A stretch of DNA of 64,000 bases. Origin: Vreelandella sedimenti. Lineage in GTDB: Bacteria > Pseudomonadota > Gammaproteobacteria > Pseudomonadales > Halomonadaceae. Location of the stretch: assembly GCF_013416325.1 (NCBI RefSeq), contig NZ_JACCGK010000005.1, positions 62,001 through 126,000 of the forward strand, read 5' to 3'. The position numbers were made by a program, and so were the translations under genes. The stretch's first letter is position 1, and the number at the start of each line of letters is the position of its first letter. The notes below the pieces were generated by a model, which had not been told where the DNA came from, ran no database searches, and worked only from the letters and a program-made list of their open reading frames with translations. This document shows positions 16,777 through 25,351 of the stretch, piece by piece.

Positions 16777-18876
16777 ATGAAAAAAACCTTAAGTATTCGA
16801 GCGATGTTGATCAGCCTGTTCTTAGCTGCAGTGCTAGGCGCTGTGGTGCTGGCGGCAACCGGTTGGACGACCAACCAACGGCTAATCGACTCACAGCGTT
16901 ATATTACCAATGAAGTATTGCCGCTTCAGGATGCCAGCATGGGCATGGTGCTTACCATGGGGGCATTTGGCCAACGCCATGCGGATTTGCTTGCCGCAGA
17001 AAGCATGACTGGTCTAGATGAGGTCACCACTCAAGCGGCACTGGATGAGCGTTTTAATGATGCACGGCAAGGCCTCCATGGTGTTGATCAAGGGCAAGGA
17101 TTGAGTGAGCTGGATAGCCACTATCAAGCATTGCTGGAAGGAGATACGGCGCTGGAAACTTTACGCCGCGAAGAGTTGAGCCTACAAACCCAGATGGCCG
17201 AGCGCATCAGTGCGATGCAAGCGCTTATTTCTCAAGTAATGCTAAGTGCAGAAGATATTGCCGGGCGAACGGCGCTAGCACAGGTTCGCAGTGACCGTGA
17301 ACAGCGAGAGTTAATGGAAGCCTGGCGCGAAGATGGCATGACCACGCTACCGACTCAGTTGCTCGACAATATGTTTACCGGGCAAGCGGATATCGGGCGC
17401 CTGAGCGGCAATGCGCGCATGGCATTAGCGCAACTGTCAGATCTTGGCCGCCAAATGATGCAAACGAATAGCGCCGATGCGCTGGTCAATTTGCGTCACA
17501 ATGAAATTGCCCAGCAGGTGGGGCTAGCTCGCCAATCACTGGTGGCGATCGCCGACGCGCCTAGCACCGAAGTGGATCAGCGCGCGCTAATCAGTGATTT
17601 AGACGATGTCATCGTAGGGCTGGATGGGTTGATGGTATCCGATGACAACGCTGTCTATGAGCTGCGTTTACAGCAGTTAGAATTAAACGCCCAGGTGCAA
17701 GCGGCGCTCACCAATGTTGCCCAGGCCATGGCGCAGATGCGCACGGCGCTGAGCGACGTGGAGGCATTTACCGTGGCTCAGGCGGACAGCGCCGCGACCC
17801 AGGCCGAAGCATTAGCCAACGCCGGGCGTTCATTGCTGATTACGGTTACTCTGGCGGTTATCGCGCTGCTTGCCATCTTTGGCTGGCGTACCATGGTGCG
17901 TGTATTGGGCCCGCTAGTGGCTATGCGCCAGCAAATGGAAAGCATCAGCGGAACCGCAGGAGAAAACGCCGACCTTTCTAAGCGTCTTGAGCTTAAGCGC
18001 AATGATGAAGTGGGCCAAACTGCCCAAGCGTTTAACAACATGATGAATACTTTTGAAGGCATGGTGGCTCAAATCCGCGAAAGTGCCGAAGCTATCGCGG
18101 CCAGCAGCCGCCAAATTGCCGCCGGTAATGAAAACCTCTCCCAGCGTACTGACCAGCAGGCAGCATCGTTGGCGGAAACGGCTTCAAGCCTTGAGCAGAT
18201 CACGGCCACGGTGAAGCAGACCGCTGATTACGCTGACCAAGCCAAAGACGCTAGCGGTAATGTTGACCAGCGCGCCCGTGCCGCTGGTGAGGTATCAACG
18301 CGCACCACGGCGGCAATGGGGGATATCCGCGAGGCGAGCGAAAAGATTACCTCGATCATCAAAGCCATTGACGATATCGCTTTTCAAACCAACTTGCTGG
18401 CGCTCAATGCTTCTGTTGAGGCGGCGCGAGCGGGTGAGCAGGGCCGTGGGTTTGCCGTAGTGGCCCAAGAAGTGCGCAAACTAGCGGGACGTAGCGCCGA
18501 CGAAGCGGCCCAAATTCGTCATTTGGTAGACGACAGTGTCGCCAAGGTAAGCGAAGGTGAGCAACTGGTAAACGCCTCAAGCAAACACCTGCAGGAAATC
18601 ATTGATAGCCTGGGAGAGGTGACGCGCTATGTTACCGAGATTGCTGGGGCGACCCATGAGCAATCGGCTGGTATTGATCAGATCAATCAGGCAATTTCGC
18701 AGCTGGATCAGGTGACACACCAGAACGCCCGCTTGGTGCAAGAAGCGACTACTGCCAGCCATACGCTGGATGATCGTGCCGGTGATATGCATTCACTGGT
18801 AGGGCGTTTTCGCGTCGGCGACACGGCAGGACAACGGCATCTAGCGCTTCCGCAGCAGGAGAAAGTGACTCAGTAG
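16777..18876 (+). CDS. Methyl-accepting chemotaxis protein with a large helical periplasmic domain
   Basis: The 699-residue receptor has TM1 at about 8-30, a periplasmic domain of about 320 residues, TM2 at about 350-370, then HAMP and a cytoplasmic signalling domain. The hairpin tip is clear ([20 protein letters not shown] region, near 530-550). The periplasmic part is rich in helix-forming heptads and resembles long helical-bundle sensors of the TorS/HBM kind rather than a Cache domain. The gene lies 45 bp after a solitary binding-protein gene, so ligand sensing through that protein is plausible. No C-terminal CheR-binding pentapeptide is present (it ends KVTQ). Confidence 0.92.
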   Translation: MKKTLSIRAMLISLFLAAVLGAVVLAATGWTTNQRLIDSQRYITNEVLPLQDASMGMVLTMGAFGQRHADLLAAESMTGLDEVTTQAALDERFNDARQGLHGVDQGQGLSELDSHYQALLEGDTALETLRREELSLQTQMAERISAMQALISQVMLSAEDIAGRTALAQVRSDREQRELMEAWREDGMTTLPTQLLDNMFTGQADIGRLSGNARMALAQLSDLGRQMMQTNSADALVNLRHNEIAQQVGLARQSLVAIADAPSTEVDQRALISDLDDVIVGLDGLMVSDDNAVYELRLQQLELNAQVQAALTNVAQAMAQMRTALSDVEAFTVAQADSAATQAEALANAGRSLLITVTLAVIALLAIFGWRTMVRVLGPLVAMRQQMESISGTAGENADLSKRLELKRNDEVGQTAQAFNNMMNTFEGMVAQIRESAEAIAASSRQIAAGNENLSQRTDQQAASLAETASSLEQITATVKQTADYADQAKDASGNVDQRARAAGEVSTRTTAAMGDIREASEKITSIIKAIDDIAFQTNLLALNASVEAARAGEQGRGFAVVAQEVRKLAGRSADEAAQIRHLVDDSVAKVSEGEQLVNASSKHLQEIIDSLGEVTRYVTEIAGATHEQSAGIDQINQAISQLDQVTHQNARLVQEATTASHTLDDRAGDMHSLVGRFRVGDTAGQRHLALPQQEKVTQ

Positions 18877-18987
18877 TAAGCAATTACTACCTATTGTCGG
18901 AAGGCGCTTGCTAGTCTCATCTAACACGCCCTGCGTGTGCTCAAACACTCGATCAATAACCATAAGATAACCAAGAGGAGCACTGAG

Positions 18988-19557
18988 ATGAGCAGCAAAC
19001 GCATTTTAATGATCACCGGCGATTTCACTGAAGATTATGAAACCATGGTGCCATTTCAAGCACTTATGGCAGTCGGTCATCGCGTCGATGCAGTTTGCCC
19101 TGGGAAAGCCTCGGGCGATACTGTGGCGACGGCGATTCATGACTTCGAAGGCGATCAAACCTATTCCGAAAAGCCCGGCCACCGTTTTGCCCTGAATGCC
19201 GATTTTGCCAGTATTAACCCCGCCGATTACGATGCCCTGGTAGTGCCTGGTGGACGTGCGCCTGAATATCTTCGTTTGAACAAAGAGGTGCTAACCATGG
19301 TTCAGCACTTTTTTGAGACCAACAAACCCGTGGCGGCGATTTGCCACGGCGCTCAGTTATTAGCCGCTGCAAAAGTACTGGAAGGGAGGCAGTGTTCCGC
19401 TTACCCGGCCTGCCAGCCGGAAGTAGAGCTTGCAGGTGGTCATTTTGCCAATCTGGAGGTGACCGATGCGATAACCGATGGCAACTTGGTTACCGCCCCT
19501 GCATGGCCTGCCCACCCCGCCTGGCTTGCGCAGTTTATGGCGCTACTGAATAAGTGA
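18988..19557 (+). CDS. DJ-1/PfpI family protein
   Basis: From ATG 18988 (AGAGGAG upstream) the protein has 189 residues. It has the DJ-1/PfpI fold: [11 protein letters not shown] at the start, the PGGRAPEYL loop, and the nucleophile Cys in [10 protein letters not shown] near residue 122. Members act as glyoxalases, deglycase-like or protease-like enzymes, or chaperones, and sequence does not settle which. It looks cytoplasmic. An in-frame start at 18937 lacks a ribosome site. A strong hairpin terminator follows. Confidence 0.92.
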   Translation: MSSKRILMITGDFTEDYETMVPFQALMAVGHRVDAVCPGKASGDTVATAIHDFEGDQTYSEKPGHRFALNADFASINPADYDALVVPGGRAPEYLRLNKEVLTMVQHFFETNKPVAAICHGAQLLAAAKVLEGRQCSAYPACQPEVELAGGHFANLEVTDAITDGNLVTAPAWPAHPAWLAQFMALLNK

Positions 19558-19584
19558 GCGTGACCCAGTAACCTGACGGTCTTT

Positions 19585-19613
19585 GCGCCCAGCTCCCGCT
19601 GGGCGCTCTTATT
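19585..19613 (+). terminator. Rho-independent terminator after the DJ-1 family gene
   Basis: GCGCCCAGC (19585-19593), loop TCCC, then GCTGGGCGC (19598-19606) followed by TCTTATTT. It sits 28 bp past the stop codon. Confidence 0.8.
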
Positions 19614-19681
19614 TGCTGCGCCAATAATTGCCGCTATGCTAATAGTTTGAGTGGATACGAATACGCGGAGAGACAACGCCC

Positions 19682-20044
19682 ATGTGTAAACTGTTTATTC
19701 AAGCCGACCCTGAGCTGTGGCGCAGCGCGACACACTCGTTGCGTATTGATGGCATGGTTACCAGTGTGCGAATGGAAAATTACTTCTGGCACATTCTGGA
19801 AGAGATAGCCCAGCGTGACGGAATGAACACGGCCCAGATGATTACCCGGCTTTATCACGAATCCATCGACGCCGGACACGATTTGGGTAACTTTACTTCT
19901 TTTTTGCGCGTTTGCGCCCTGCGTTATCAAGCGCTGCAATTGACCGGTGATATTCCCACCCAGCACCAAATCCCAATTGCCACCTTGGACGCTGAGCAAA
20001 TTTTAGCGCGTGAGGGCGGCAAAACGCGCGACCCATTGCATTGA
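19682..20044 (+). CDS. Ribbon-helix-helix domain protein
   Basis: The 120-residue protein opens MCKLFIQADPELW and continues SLRIDGMVTSVRMENYFWHILEEIA, a ribbon-helix-helix pattern with the beta strand TSVRMEN and following helices. This resembles the small RHH_4-type family of putative regulators found in proteobacteria. RHH proteins bind DNA as dimers; its operator and targets are unknown. It stands alone, convergent with a DUF1499 gene. The C-terminal third (LTGDIPTQHQIP onward) shows no known motif. Confidence 0.78.
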   Translation: MCKLFIQADPELWRSATHSLRIDGMVTSVRMENYFWHILEEIAQRDGMNTAQMITRLYHESIDAGHDLGNFTSFLRVCALRYQALQLTGDIPTQHQIPIATLDAEQILAREGGKTRDPLH

Positions 20045-20073
20045 TAGGAGTGAGTAAGGCGTTATTGAAACGG

Positions 20074-20841
20074 TCACTCAAGTCGCGCTTCCAACGCCGT
20101 TAAAAACTGTTCAATACGCGCTGCGTTAGTGCCCACGTCGCTTGCACCCAGACGTGACGCTGAGCGCATATCCACCTGCACCCCGTTCTCAATCTCGGTT
20201 AGGCGAATGACCACATCATCCTCAAAGCCAAACCAGCGCGTGGTCGCAGTGGCTTCTATGTGATTGTCGGTAATTCGGGCGATCCGCCAGCCAGCCTCTT
20301 CGGCCTCTGCTTGTGCGGCAGCGAGTACCGTTTGTGGGGCCACGTCCAAGACCAGCGGCTTGATATAAGGATAGGCTGCTTGCTGCTGCTGAGCGGTGGC
20401 ATCGCCCGGGTAGTCAACCGCGTTCGGCGCCGCTTCTCGTACGTCAGCTAACGCTTCAAAGGCAGGTGGGTTTTGCGTATCGGTGGTGATGTCGTGAATT
20501 GCGGGCACCTGTTGAGCGCGTTGCCAATGCTGCCAGGGTACGTAAAGCAGTGCAGCAGCGGCGACGATAACCAGCGTGGCTATTAAAGCGGGTCTAGAGC
20601 GACGAGCCAGCAGGCTAAACAGTAGCGTGACAATACTGACCGCGACTGCTCCTCCAGCGGCATAAACGCCGTTACGGAGTAAGTTGAACGCCTCGCCTAG
20701 GCTGATAAATTCGCCCCGATAAGCAGGCCCGGAGCCCGCCATCATTAGGGTCGCCGCCGCTAGCAGCAAAATGGCTAAGCCAGCCAGGACGCCTGGCCAA
20801 CGGCCTCCACGAGGGCGTACCGTTGTTAGTCGCGTTACCAT
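20074..20841 (-). CDS. DUF1499 domain-containing membrane protein
   Basis: The 255-residue protein has about three N-terminal membrane segments (roughly 15-35, 55-78 and 83-100), followed by a soluble domain with the DUF1499 pattern: NAVDYPG, AEEAGWRI and ATTRWFGFEDDVVIRL, then SASRLGASDVGTNAARI. The function is unknown, and the domain is probably on the periplasmic side. Its promoter region is shared with the divergent small gene at 20937. Confidence 0.87.
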   Translation of the reverse strand: MVTRLTTVRPRGGRWPGVLAGLAILLLAAATLMMAGSGPAYRGEFISLGEAFNLLRNGVYAAGGAVAVSIVTLLFSLLARRSRPALIATLVIVAAAALLYVPWQHWQRAQQVPAIHDITTDTQNPPAFEALADVREAAPNAVDYPGDATAQQQQAAYPYIKPLVLDVAPQTVLAAAQAEAEEAGWRIARITDNHIEATATTRWFGFEDDVVIRLTEIENGVQVDMRSASRLGASDVGTNAARIEQFLTALEARLE

Positions 20842-20936
20842 GTTCTCTCCTTATCACAGCGTATTTCGCTATTCTTAGCACAAACACTGGGTCAATTGGC
20901 AGTGTGAACGTGTTAAACCCTGACGATAGGATATAT

Positions 20937-21296
20937 ATGACCGATAACGTTGCCGCTCTTCGCCAGCTACTGCTCAGCGCACCGCGTGAAGCCCTGCCAA
21001 TGACATATCAGCAGGTGGCTAGCGCGCTAGCGCTAACACCGCCGCGGACTATCGCTCAAGTTACTCAGGCGTTAGAGCATTTAATGCGCGAAGACGCCGC
21101 ACAGCAGAAGCCTTTCATCGCAGCACTGGTGGTCAGCCGGCGCGGCGACGGTTTACCCGCAGCTGGTTTTTTTGAACTAGCCGTCGCCTTAGGCCGCTTT
21201 CCTGCGGACACCGCACAGCAAGAGGCCGCTTACCGTGTTGAGTTTCAGGGTGCCCTTGACGAGCGTGAGAACGCAGATAAAAACGCTCACCCTTAA
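20937..21296 (+). CDS. Small hypothetical protein with a winged-helix-like pattern
   Basis: From ATG 20937 (AGGA upstream) it has 119 residues. The N-terminal half, with MTYQQVASALAL and TIAQVTQALEHLM, looks like a helix-turn-helix. It is followed by a conserved-looking strand and turn, IAALVVSRRGDGLPAAGFFELA. That LVV...GLP..GF arrangement recalls small uncharacterised proteins with a methyltransferase-like winged helix; this is a recollection of pattern, not a match I can verify. Its stop overlaps the DUF3820 gene's stop by 4 bp (convergent). Function unknown. Confidence 0.72.
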   Translation: MTDNVAALRQLLLSAPREALPMTYQQVASALALTPPRTIAQVTQALEHLMREDAAQQKPFIAALVVSRRGDGLPAAGFFELAVALGRFPADTAQQEAAYRVEFQGALDERENADKNAHP

Positions 21297-21526
21297 GTTT
21301 CGCCACGCTGGCTAGGCGTTTTTCGCAGTGGGTCAAGCAACGGGCCAAGTCCGTTATGATCAATTTCGTGCATCAGATGCAGCAGTTGGCCAATTTCCCC
21401 GGAGGGAAACCCCTCCCGAGCGAACCAGTTTAAATAAGGGCCGGGAAGGTCAGCGATAAGCCGACCCTCGTACTTGCCAAAGGGCATGGTGCGAGTCACT
21501 AACTTTTCCAGATCCTCTGGTTTCAT
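21293..21526 (-). CDS. DUF3820 family protein
   Basis: The 77-residue protein contains the DUF3820 core TMPFGKYEGRLIADLPGPYLNWFAREGFP near residues 13-41. The family is small, cytoplasmic and widespread in gammaproteobacteria, and has been called a putative quorum-sensing-regulated virulence factor, but its biochemical role is unknown. It lies just downstream of the LysR gene on the same strand (32 bp gap), so cotranscription is possible. Confidence 0.88.
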   Translation of the reverse strand: MKPEDLEKLVTRTMPFGKYEGRLIADLPGPYLNWFAREGFPSGEIGQLLHLMHEIDHNGLGPLLDPLRKTPSQRGET

Positions 21527-21558
21527 GCAGTTACTCCTTTGATATTCAACGAAACGCC

Positions 21559-22443
21559 TTAGGCGCTATTATCAGGCCGCTGGGCGATTTCGCCAATCAG
21601 TTGGGCAAGCGCCCGGGCGGGTTCGCTCAAATGACCGCTACTGGGATGAATTAGCCCGACATCACGGTGAAAGGTGCGTTCGCCTAAATCAATCGCACGC
21701 ACTTCCGCTGGCCAGCGTTGCTGCGCAATCGCCTGGGGCACCAGGGCAACGCCTACCCCTTTGGCGACGAGCTTAACGATGGCCTCTAGTTCATCGACTT
21801 CGCATACTTCACGCACATTGCAGTGATTGTCACGTAGAAAGCGTTCGACCTGCCGCCCACCAAAGGAGGCGCGGTCGTAGCGGACAAACGGCTGGCGGGC
21901 GATCAGCTCCCGCCAGTGATCGACCTCAATATGGCGCGGCACGATTAAACGAAATGGCTCGTGGGCAAGGGGCGTCCAGCGTAAATCGCTGTGCAGTGAA
22001 AAGGGCGGGCGAATAATCACCGCCATATCAAGCTCCCCAGCGTCGACTTGATTCACCAGCTCCATGGAGAGCCCTGGCACAACGCGGGTGCGGCATTCGC
22101 TATAGCCGTGATGAAAGCGCGCCAGCGCATCGGGCAGTAGCGAGCGCTGTATGGACGCGATGGCCCCAATGTTGACCCGTTGAGTGGTGGGTTGGCCTGC
22201 AGTCGTCGCACCCAGTGTACTGTAGAGGGTGAGCAGTGTATGAGCTTGCTTTAACGTTTCCTGCCCACGCTGCGTCAATATGGCGGTACGCCCTTTACGC
22301 TCAAACAGTGGGATACCCAACTCTTCCTCAAGACGTTTCATTTGTGCGCTCACCGCCGCTTGAGTCAGGCCAATTTTGTTGCCCGCTGCGGCAAAGGTGC
22401 CTTCCTGTGCTACCGCAATCAGCGTTTTTAGCTCGCGGATCAT
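21559..22443 (-). CDS. LysR family transcriptional regulator
   Basis: The 294-residue protein has an N-terminal winged helix (IRELKTLIAVAQEGTFAAAGNKIGLTQAAVS, residues 2-32) and a C-terminal periplasmic-binding-like effector domain from about 90. This is a standard LysR regulator. AAGGA lies seven bases before the ATG. It is divergent from a VOC-family gene (start 22580), with about 136 bp between, the classic layout in which LysR controls the neighbour. The effector is unknown. Confidence 0.93.
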   Translation of the reverse strand: MIRELKTLIAVAQEGTFAAAGNKIGLTQAAVSAQMKRLEEELGIPLFERKGRTAILTQRGQETLKQAHTLLTLYSTLGATTAGQPTTQRVNIGAIASIQRSLLPDALARFHHGYSECRTRVVPGLSMELVNQVDAGELDMAVIIRPPFSLHSDLRWTPLAHEPFRLIVPRHIEVDHWRELIARQPFVRYDRASFGGRQVERFLRDNHCNVREVCEVDELEAIVKLVAKGVGVALVPQAIAQQRWPAEVRAIDLGERTFHRDVGLIHPSSGHLSEPARALAQLIGEIAQRPDNSA

Positions 22444-22579
22444 TGATCAATCCTTTTTGTGAATCAGCTAAATAGTTATTGATTTTATTTTCCCATGAGC
22501 GGCCCTAGGATTAATACAGCGGGGCTGCATAAAAAGTGCCCGCTAACCCTCATAAAACCCAATAATGTGGAGAATGACC

Positions 22580-23005
22580 ATGAGCCTTTCACCCTTTCAT
22601 CTGGCGATACCCGTTTACGATGTAGCGCTGGCGCGGGCGTTTTACAACGATGTGTTTGGCCTGGAAGAGGGGCGTTCCAGCGAGCAATGGGTCGACTTTA
22701 ATTTCTTTGGCCACCAACTGGTCATTCATGAGCAGCCCAAAACGCCGGGGCAAGAAAGCGCCCACACTAATCCTGTAGATGGGCACAACGTACCGGTGCC
22801 GCACTTTGGCGTAATATTAGCGTGGGACGAGTGGGAAGCCTTGGCCGAGCGCTTGAAAGCGCGCGATACGGAGTTTGTGATTGAGCCCTACATTCGCTTC
22901 AAAGGCGAGGTAGGTGAGCAGGCCACCATGTTTCTGCTCGACCCCTGCGGAAATGCCCTGGAATTCAAGGCGTTTAAAGATATGAGCCAGGTTTTTGCCA
23001 AATAA
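22580..23005 (+). CDS. VOC family protein (glyoxalase/dioxygenase superfamily)
   Basis: The ATG at 22580 has GGAG seven bases upstream, giving 141 residues. The fold is the paired beta-alpha-beta-beta-beta module: [26 protein letters not shown] at the N-terminus and [13 protein letters not shown] at the C-terminus. The latter includes the metal-ligand Glu, and His in FHLAIPV would be another ligand, so a metal site is plausible. It could be a lyase, isomerase or dioxygenase; the substrate is unknown. It is likely regulated by the divergent LysR gene. Confidence 0.9.
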   Translation: MSLSPFHLAIPVYDVALARAFYNDVFGLEEGRSSEQWVDFNFFGHQLVIHEQPKTPGQESAHTNPVDGHNVPVPHFGVILAWDEWEALAERLKARDTEFVIEPYIRFKGEVGEQATMFLLDPCGNALEFKAFKDMSQVFAK

Positions 23006-23039
23006 ATTTTGCCAAATAAGCCCTGCATTAAATCTCGTT

Positions 23040-23933
23040 TTAAGCTCGTAACGCTTGCTCCTGACGGCGATGTTGAAGCGGGGGCTCACCAAAGTAGCGT
23101 TTATAGTCGCGGCTAAATTGAGGCACGCTGCGGTAACCAACCGCCGCAGCGGCCTGATTGACGTTGTGATTGTCCTGTAACAGCAACTGCTGCGCTTTGA
23201 TTAAGCGCAACTGTTTTAAGTATTGGGCCGGTGACGAGCGGGTAATTTGCTTGAAGTGCTGGTGAAATGTCGACGGACTCATATGGGCCTGTGCTGCCAA
23301 CTGCTCCACGCTAAAGTCATCGGCAAAATGGGTGTGGAGCTTAGACAGCACCTGCACGATACGTGAGTAATTACCGTGTCCTAATACCAACGCCCGTAAA
23401 GCAGGTCCCTGTTCCCCCCTTAGCGCTTCAAACACCACATCGCGGATGCGAGCGTTGCCCATTGTGTTGCGCTCAATGTCTGCATGTAGCGCGTTGGCCA
23501 AGCGCAAAACGGCATCCTGCATTTCCTCTGTCATGGCCACCGAGGCCATCGGCAGCGGAGCCAATGCGTTATGACCGGTATCGCCCATGGCCGTCACCAT
23601 CTCGCTTAACAGCGCCGGATCCAGGCGTACCGATATACCCAGTAACGGGGCTTCCGGTGAGCCGTGGGTTTCGCACTCAAAAGGCAGTGGCAGCGTTTGC
23701 ACTAAGTAGTGGCCGGGGTCGTAGTGGATTTCGCGATCACCGAGATAACCCATTTTGCGCCCCTGGGCAATGATGGTCAGGCTCGGCTCATAGAGCAGTG
23801 GCGTACGTACCTGATGGCGGCTTAAACAGAGTAACGACACGCCGGGTAGCGGTGTTTGATTGATGCCGTCGCCTTTAACCAGTGGCGCGATAACGGCAGC
23901 CAGCGCATTGCCAGCCTGAGCGGTGGAGGCCAT
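23040..23933 (-). CDS. AraC family transcriptional regulator (YqhC-like)
   Basis: The 297-residue protein has an N-terminal AraC-type sensing domain (about 15-170) and two C-terminal helix-turn-helix motifs (about 190-285). The latter are visible as DDFSVEQLAAQAHMSPSTFHQHF and NVNQAAAAVGYRSVPQFSRDYKRYFG. The N-terminal domain is of the kind found in YqhC, which activates aldehyde reductase genes. It is divergent from a zinc alcohol dehydrogenase gene at 24155, a frequent pairing for aldehyde response. That functional link is inferred. Confidence 0.92.
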   Translation of the reverse strand: MASTAQAGNALAAVIAPLVKGDGINQTPLPGVSLLCLSRHQVRTPLLYEPSLTIIAQGRKMGYLGDREIHYDPGHYLVQTLPLPFECETHGSPEAPLLGISVRLDPALLSEMVTAMGDTGHNALAPLPMASVAMTEEMQDAVLRLANALHADIERNTMGNARIRDVVFEALRGEQGPALRALVLGHGNYSRIVQVLSKLHTHFADDFSVEQLAAQAHMSPSTFHQHFKQITRSSPAQYLKQLRLIKAQQLLLQDNHNVNQAAAAVGYRSVPQFSRDYKRYFGEPPLQHRRQEQALRA

Positions 23934-24154
23934 GATGGTTTCTCTCGGGTTTATGGTGACTTTTGTATAATCATAACGATTTATGGCTATTTTTTGTTAT
24001 TTTATTACGTTGTGTCGGAGTATTTGGCAAAAATGACGTAGCTTCGTTTATCGCTATCCCCACTGAATAGGCCAATACTATTGGCATGCCTCGCACGCGA
24101 GGCAAATGGCTGTTGATTTATACGGCAGTCTTTTGCTGATAAGGAGTTTCACCG

Positions 24155-25216
24155 ATGAGCCAAGCATTATCCTACGCCGCATTTGCTAACGATAAGCCCT
24201 TAGCACCGTTTACGTTTGATCGTCGTCAGCCGCGCCCCGATGACGTAGCCATCGAAATTCTCTATTGCGGCGTCTGCCACAGCGACCTGCACTTTGCTCG
24301 CAATGACTGGGGCATGAGCCAGTACCCCGTCGTCCCCGGCCATGAGATTGTCGGTCGCGTGACCTCTGTGGGCGATAAAGTGTCGCGTTTTAAAGCCGGT
24401 GACCTGGTGGGTGTGGGCTGCATGGTGGATTCATGCCGTACCTGTAGCGCCTGTAAAGACGGCGTAGAGCAGTACTGCCTGGAAGGCTTCACCATGACCT
24501 ACGGCAGCGAAGATCGCCAGGATGGCACAATGACCCAGGGTGGCTACTCCGACTCCATCGTGGTGAGCGAGCACTTTGTGCTACAGATGCCTGATGGTAT
24601 TGATCTGGCCTCAGCGGCGCCGATTCTCTGCGCCGGTGTGACGACTTATTCGCCGCTCAAGCATCACGGCGTGGGCAAAGGCCATAAAGTCGGTGTGATC
24701 GGTATGGGTGGCTTAGGCCACATGGGCGTTAAACTGGCCAAAGCGCTGGGCGCTGAAGTCACGGTGTTCACCCGTTCCGACGCCAAGGTTGAAGAAGCGA
24801 AACGTAACGGTGCTGACCACGTGGTGGTTTCCAGCGACCAGGCACAAATGGATGCGGTGGCTGAAACCTTCGACTTCATGCTCGACACCGTGCCCGTACA
24901 GCACGATCTAAACCCTTACCTAACGTCGCTGAAGTATGACGGTACTCACATCATCGTTGGCTTGCTGGAGCCCATTGAGCCCGCCATTGAAGCCTTTAAC
25001 CTGGTCTTTAAGCGTCGTGTAGTGGCCGGTTCGCTAATTGGTGGCATTGCAGAGACCGAAGAGCTGCTCAAGCTGTGCGCTGATCAAGGCATTACCTGTG
25101 ATATTGAGATGCTCGATATCAACAACATTAACGAAGGTTTTGAGCGCATGGAAAAAGGCGATGTTCGCTATCGTTTCGTGATTGATATGGCGACGCTAAA
25201 AAACAGCGCAGCCTAA
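24155..25216 (+). CDS. NAD(P)-dependent zinc alcohol dehydrogenase (YahK-like)
   Basis: The 353-residue MDR enzyme has AAGGAG upstream of the ATG. The catalytic zinc ligands are in CGVCHSDLH and PGHEIVG, the structural zinc cysteines are CRTC, C in ACK and C in EQYC, and the nucleotide site is GMGGLGHMGVKLAKALGA. This matches the cinnamyl alcohol dehydrogenase/YahK group, which reduces a broad range of aldehydes with NADPH. The divergent AraC-type gene suggests aldehyde-responsive control. Two strong hairpins follow. Confidence 0.94.
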   Translation: MSQALSYAAFANDKPLAPFTFDRRQPRPDDVAIEILYCGVCHSDLHFARNDWGMSQYPVVPGHEIVGRVTSVGDKVSRFKAGDLVGVGCMVDSCRTCSACKDGVEQYCLEGFTMTYGSEDRQDGTMTQGGYSDSIVVSEHFVLQMPDGIDLASAAPILCAGVTTYSPLKHHGVGKGHKVGVIGMGGLGHMGVKLAKALGAEVTVFTRSDAKVEEAKRNGADHVVVSSDQAQMDAVAETFDFMLDTVPVQHDLNPYLTSLKYDGTHIIVGLLEPIEPAIEAFNLVFKRRVVAGSLIGGIAETEELLKLCADQGITCDIEMLDINNINEGFERMEKGDVRYRFVIDMATLKNSAA

Positions 25217-25232
25217 ATAACGGATTGAGTAG

Positions 25233-25260
25233 CCGCCTATCTAGCCACGTAGATAGGCGG
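25233..25260 (+). other. Strong 11-bp hairpin downstream of the alcohol dehydrogenase gene
   Basis: CCGCCTATCTA (25233-25243) pairs perfectly with TAGATAGGCGG (25250-25260) around a six-base loop. No T-run follows. It lies 16 bp after the stop and before a second, true terminator hairpin. Confidence 0.75.
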
Positions 25261-25276
25261 TTAGCTTGAGTAAAAC

Positions 25277-25315
25277 AAAACGGCCCGAGTCCTGCAGAGG
25301 ACCCGGGCCGTTTTT
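25277..25315. terminator. Bidirectional rho-independent terminator
   Basis: AAAA then CGGCCCG-AGTCCT (25281 on), loop GCAG, AGGACC-CGGGCCG ending at 25310, then TTTTT. The flanking A-run and T-run suit both strands, serving the alcohol dehydrogenase gene and the oppositely oriented lnt gene. Confidence 0.9.
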
Positions 25316-25351
25316 CTAGCTAGCCGCTTTAGCGACTATGGCGTTTCAAGT

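Noticed and set aside
23934..24154. CRISPR-like or phage attachment in the AT-rich gap between the AraC and alcohol dehydrogenase genes
   Set aside because: No regular repeats; the gap looks like an ordinary divergent promoter region with a TATAAT-like box near 23966.
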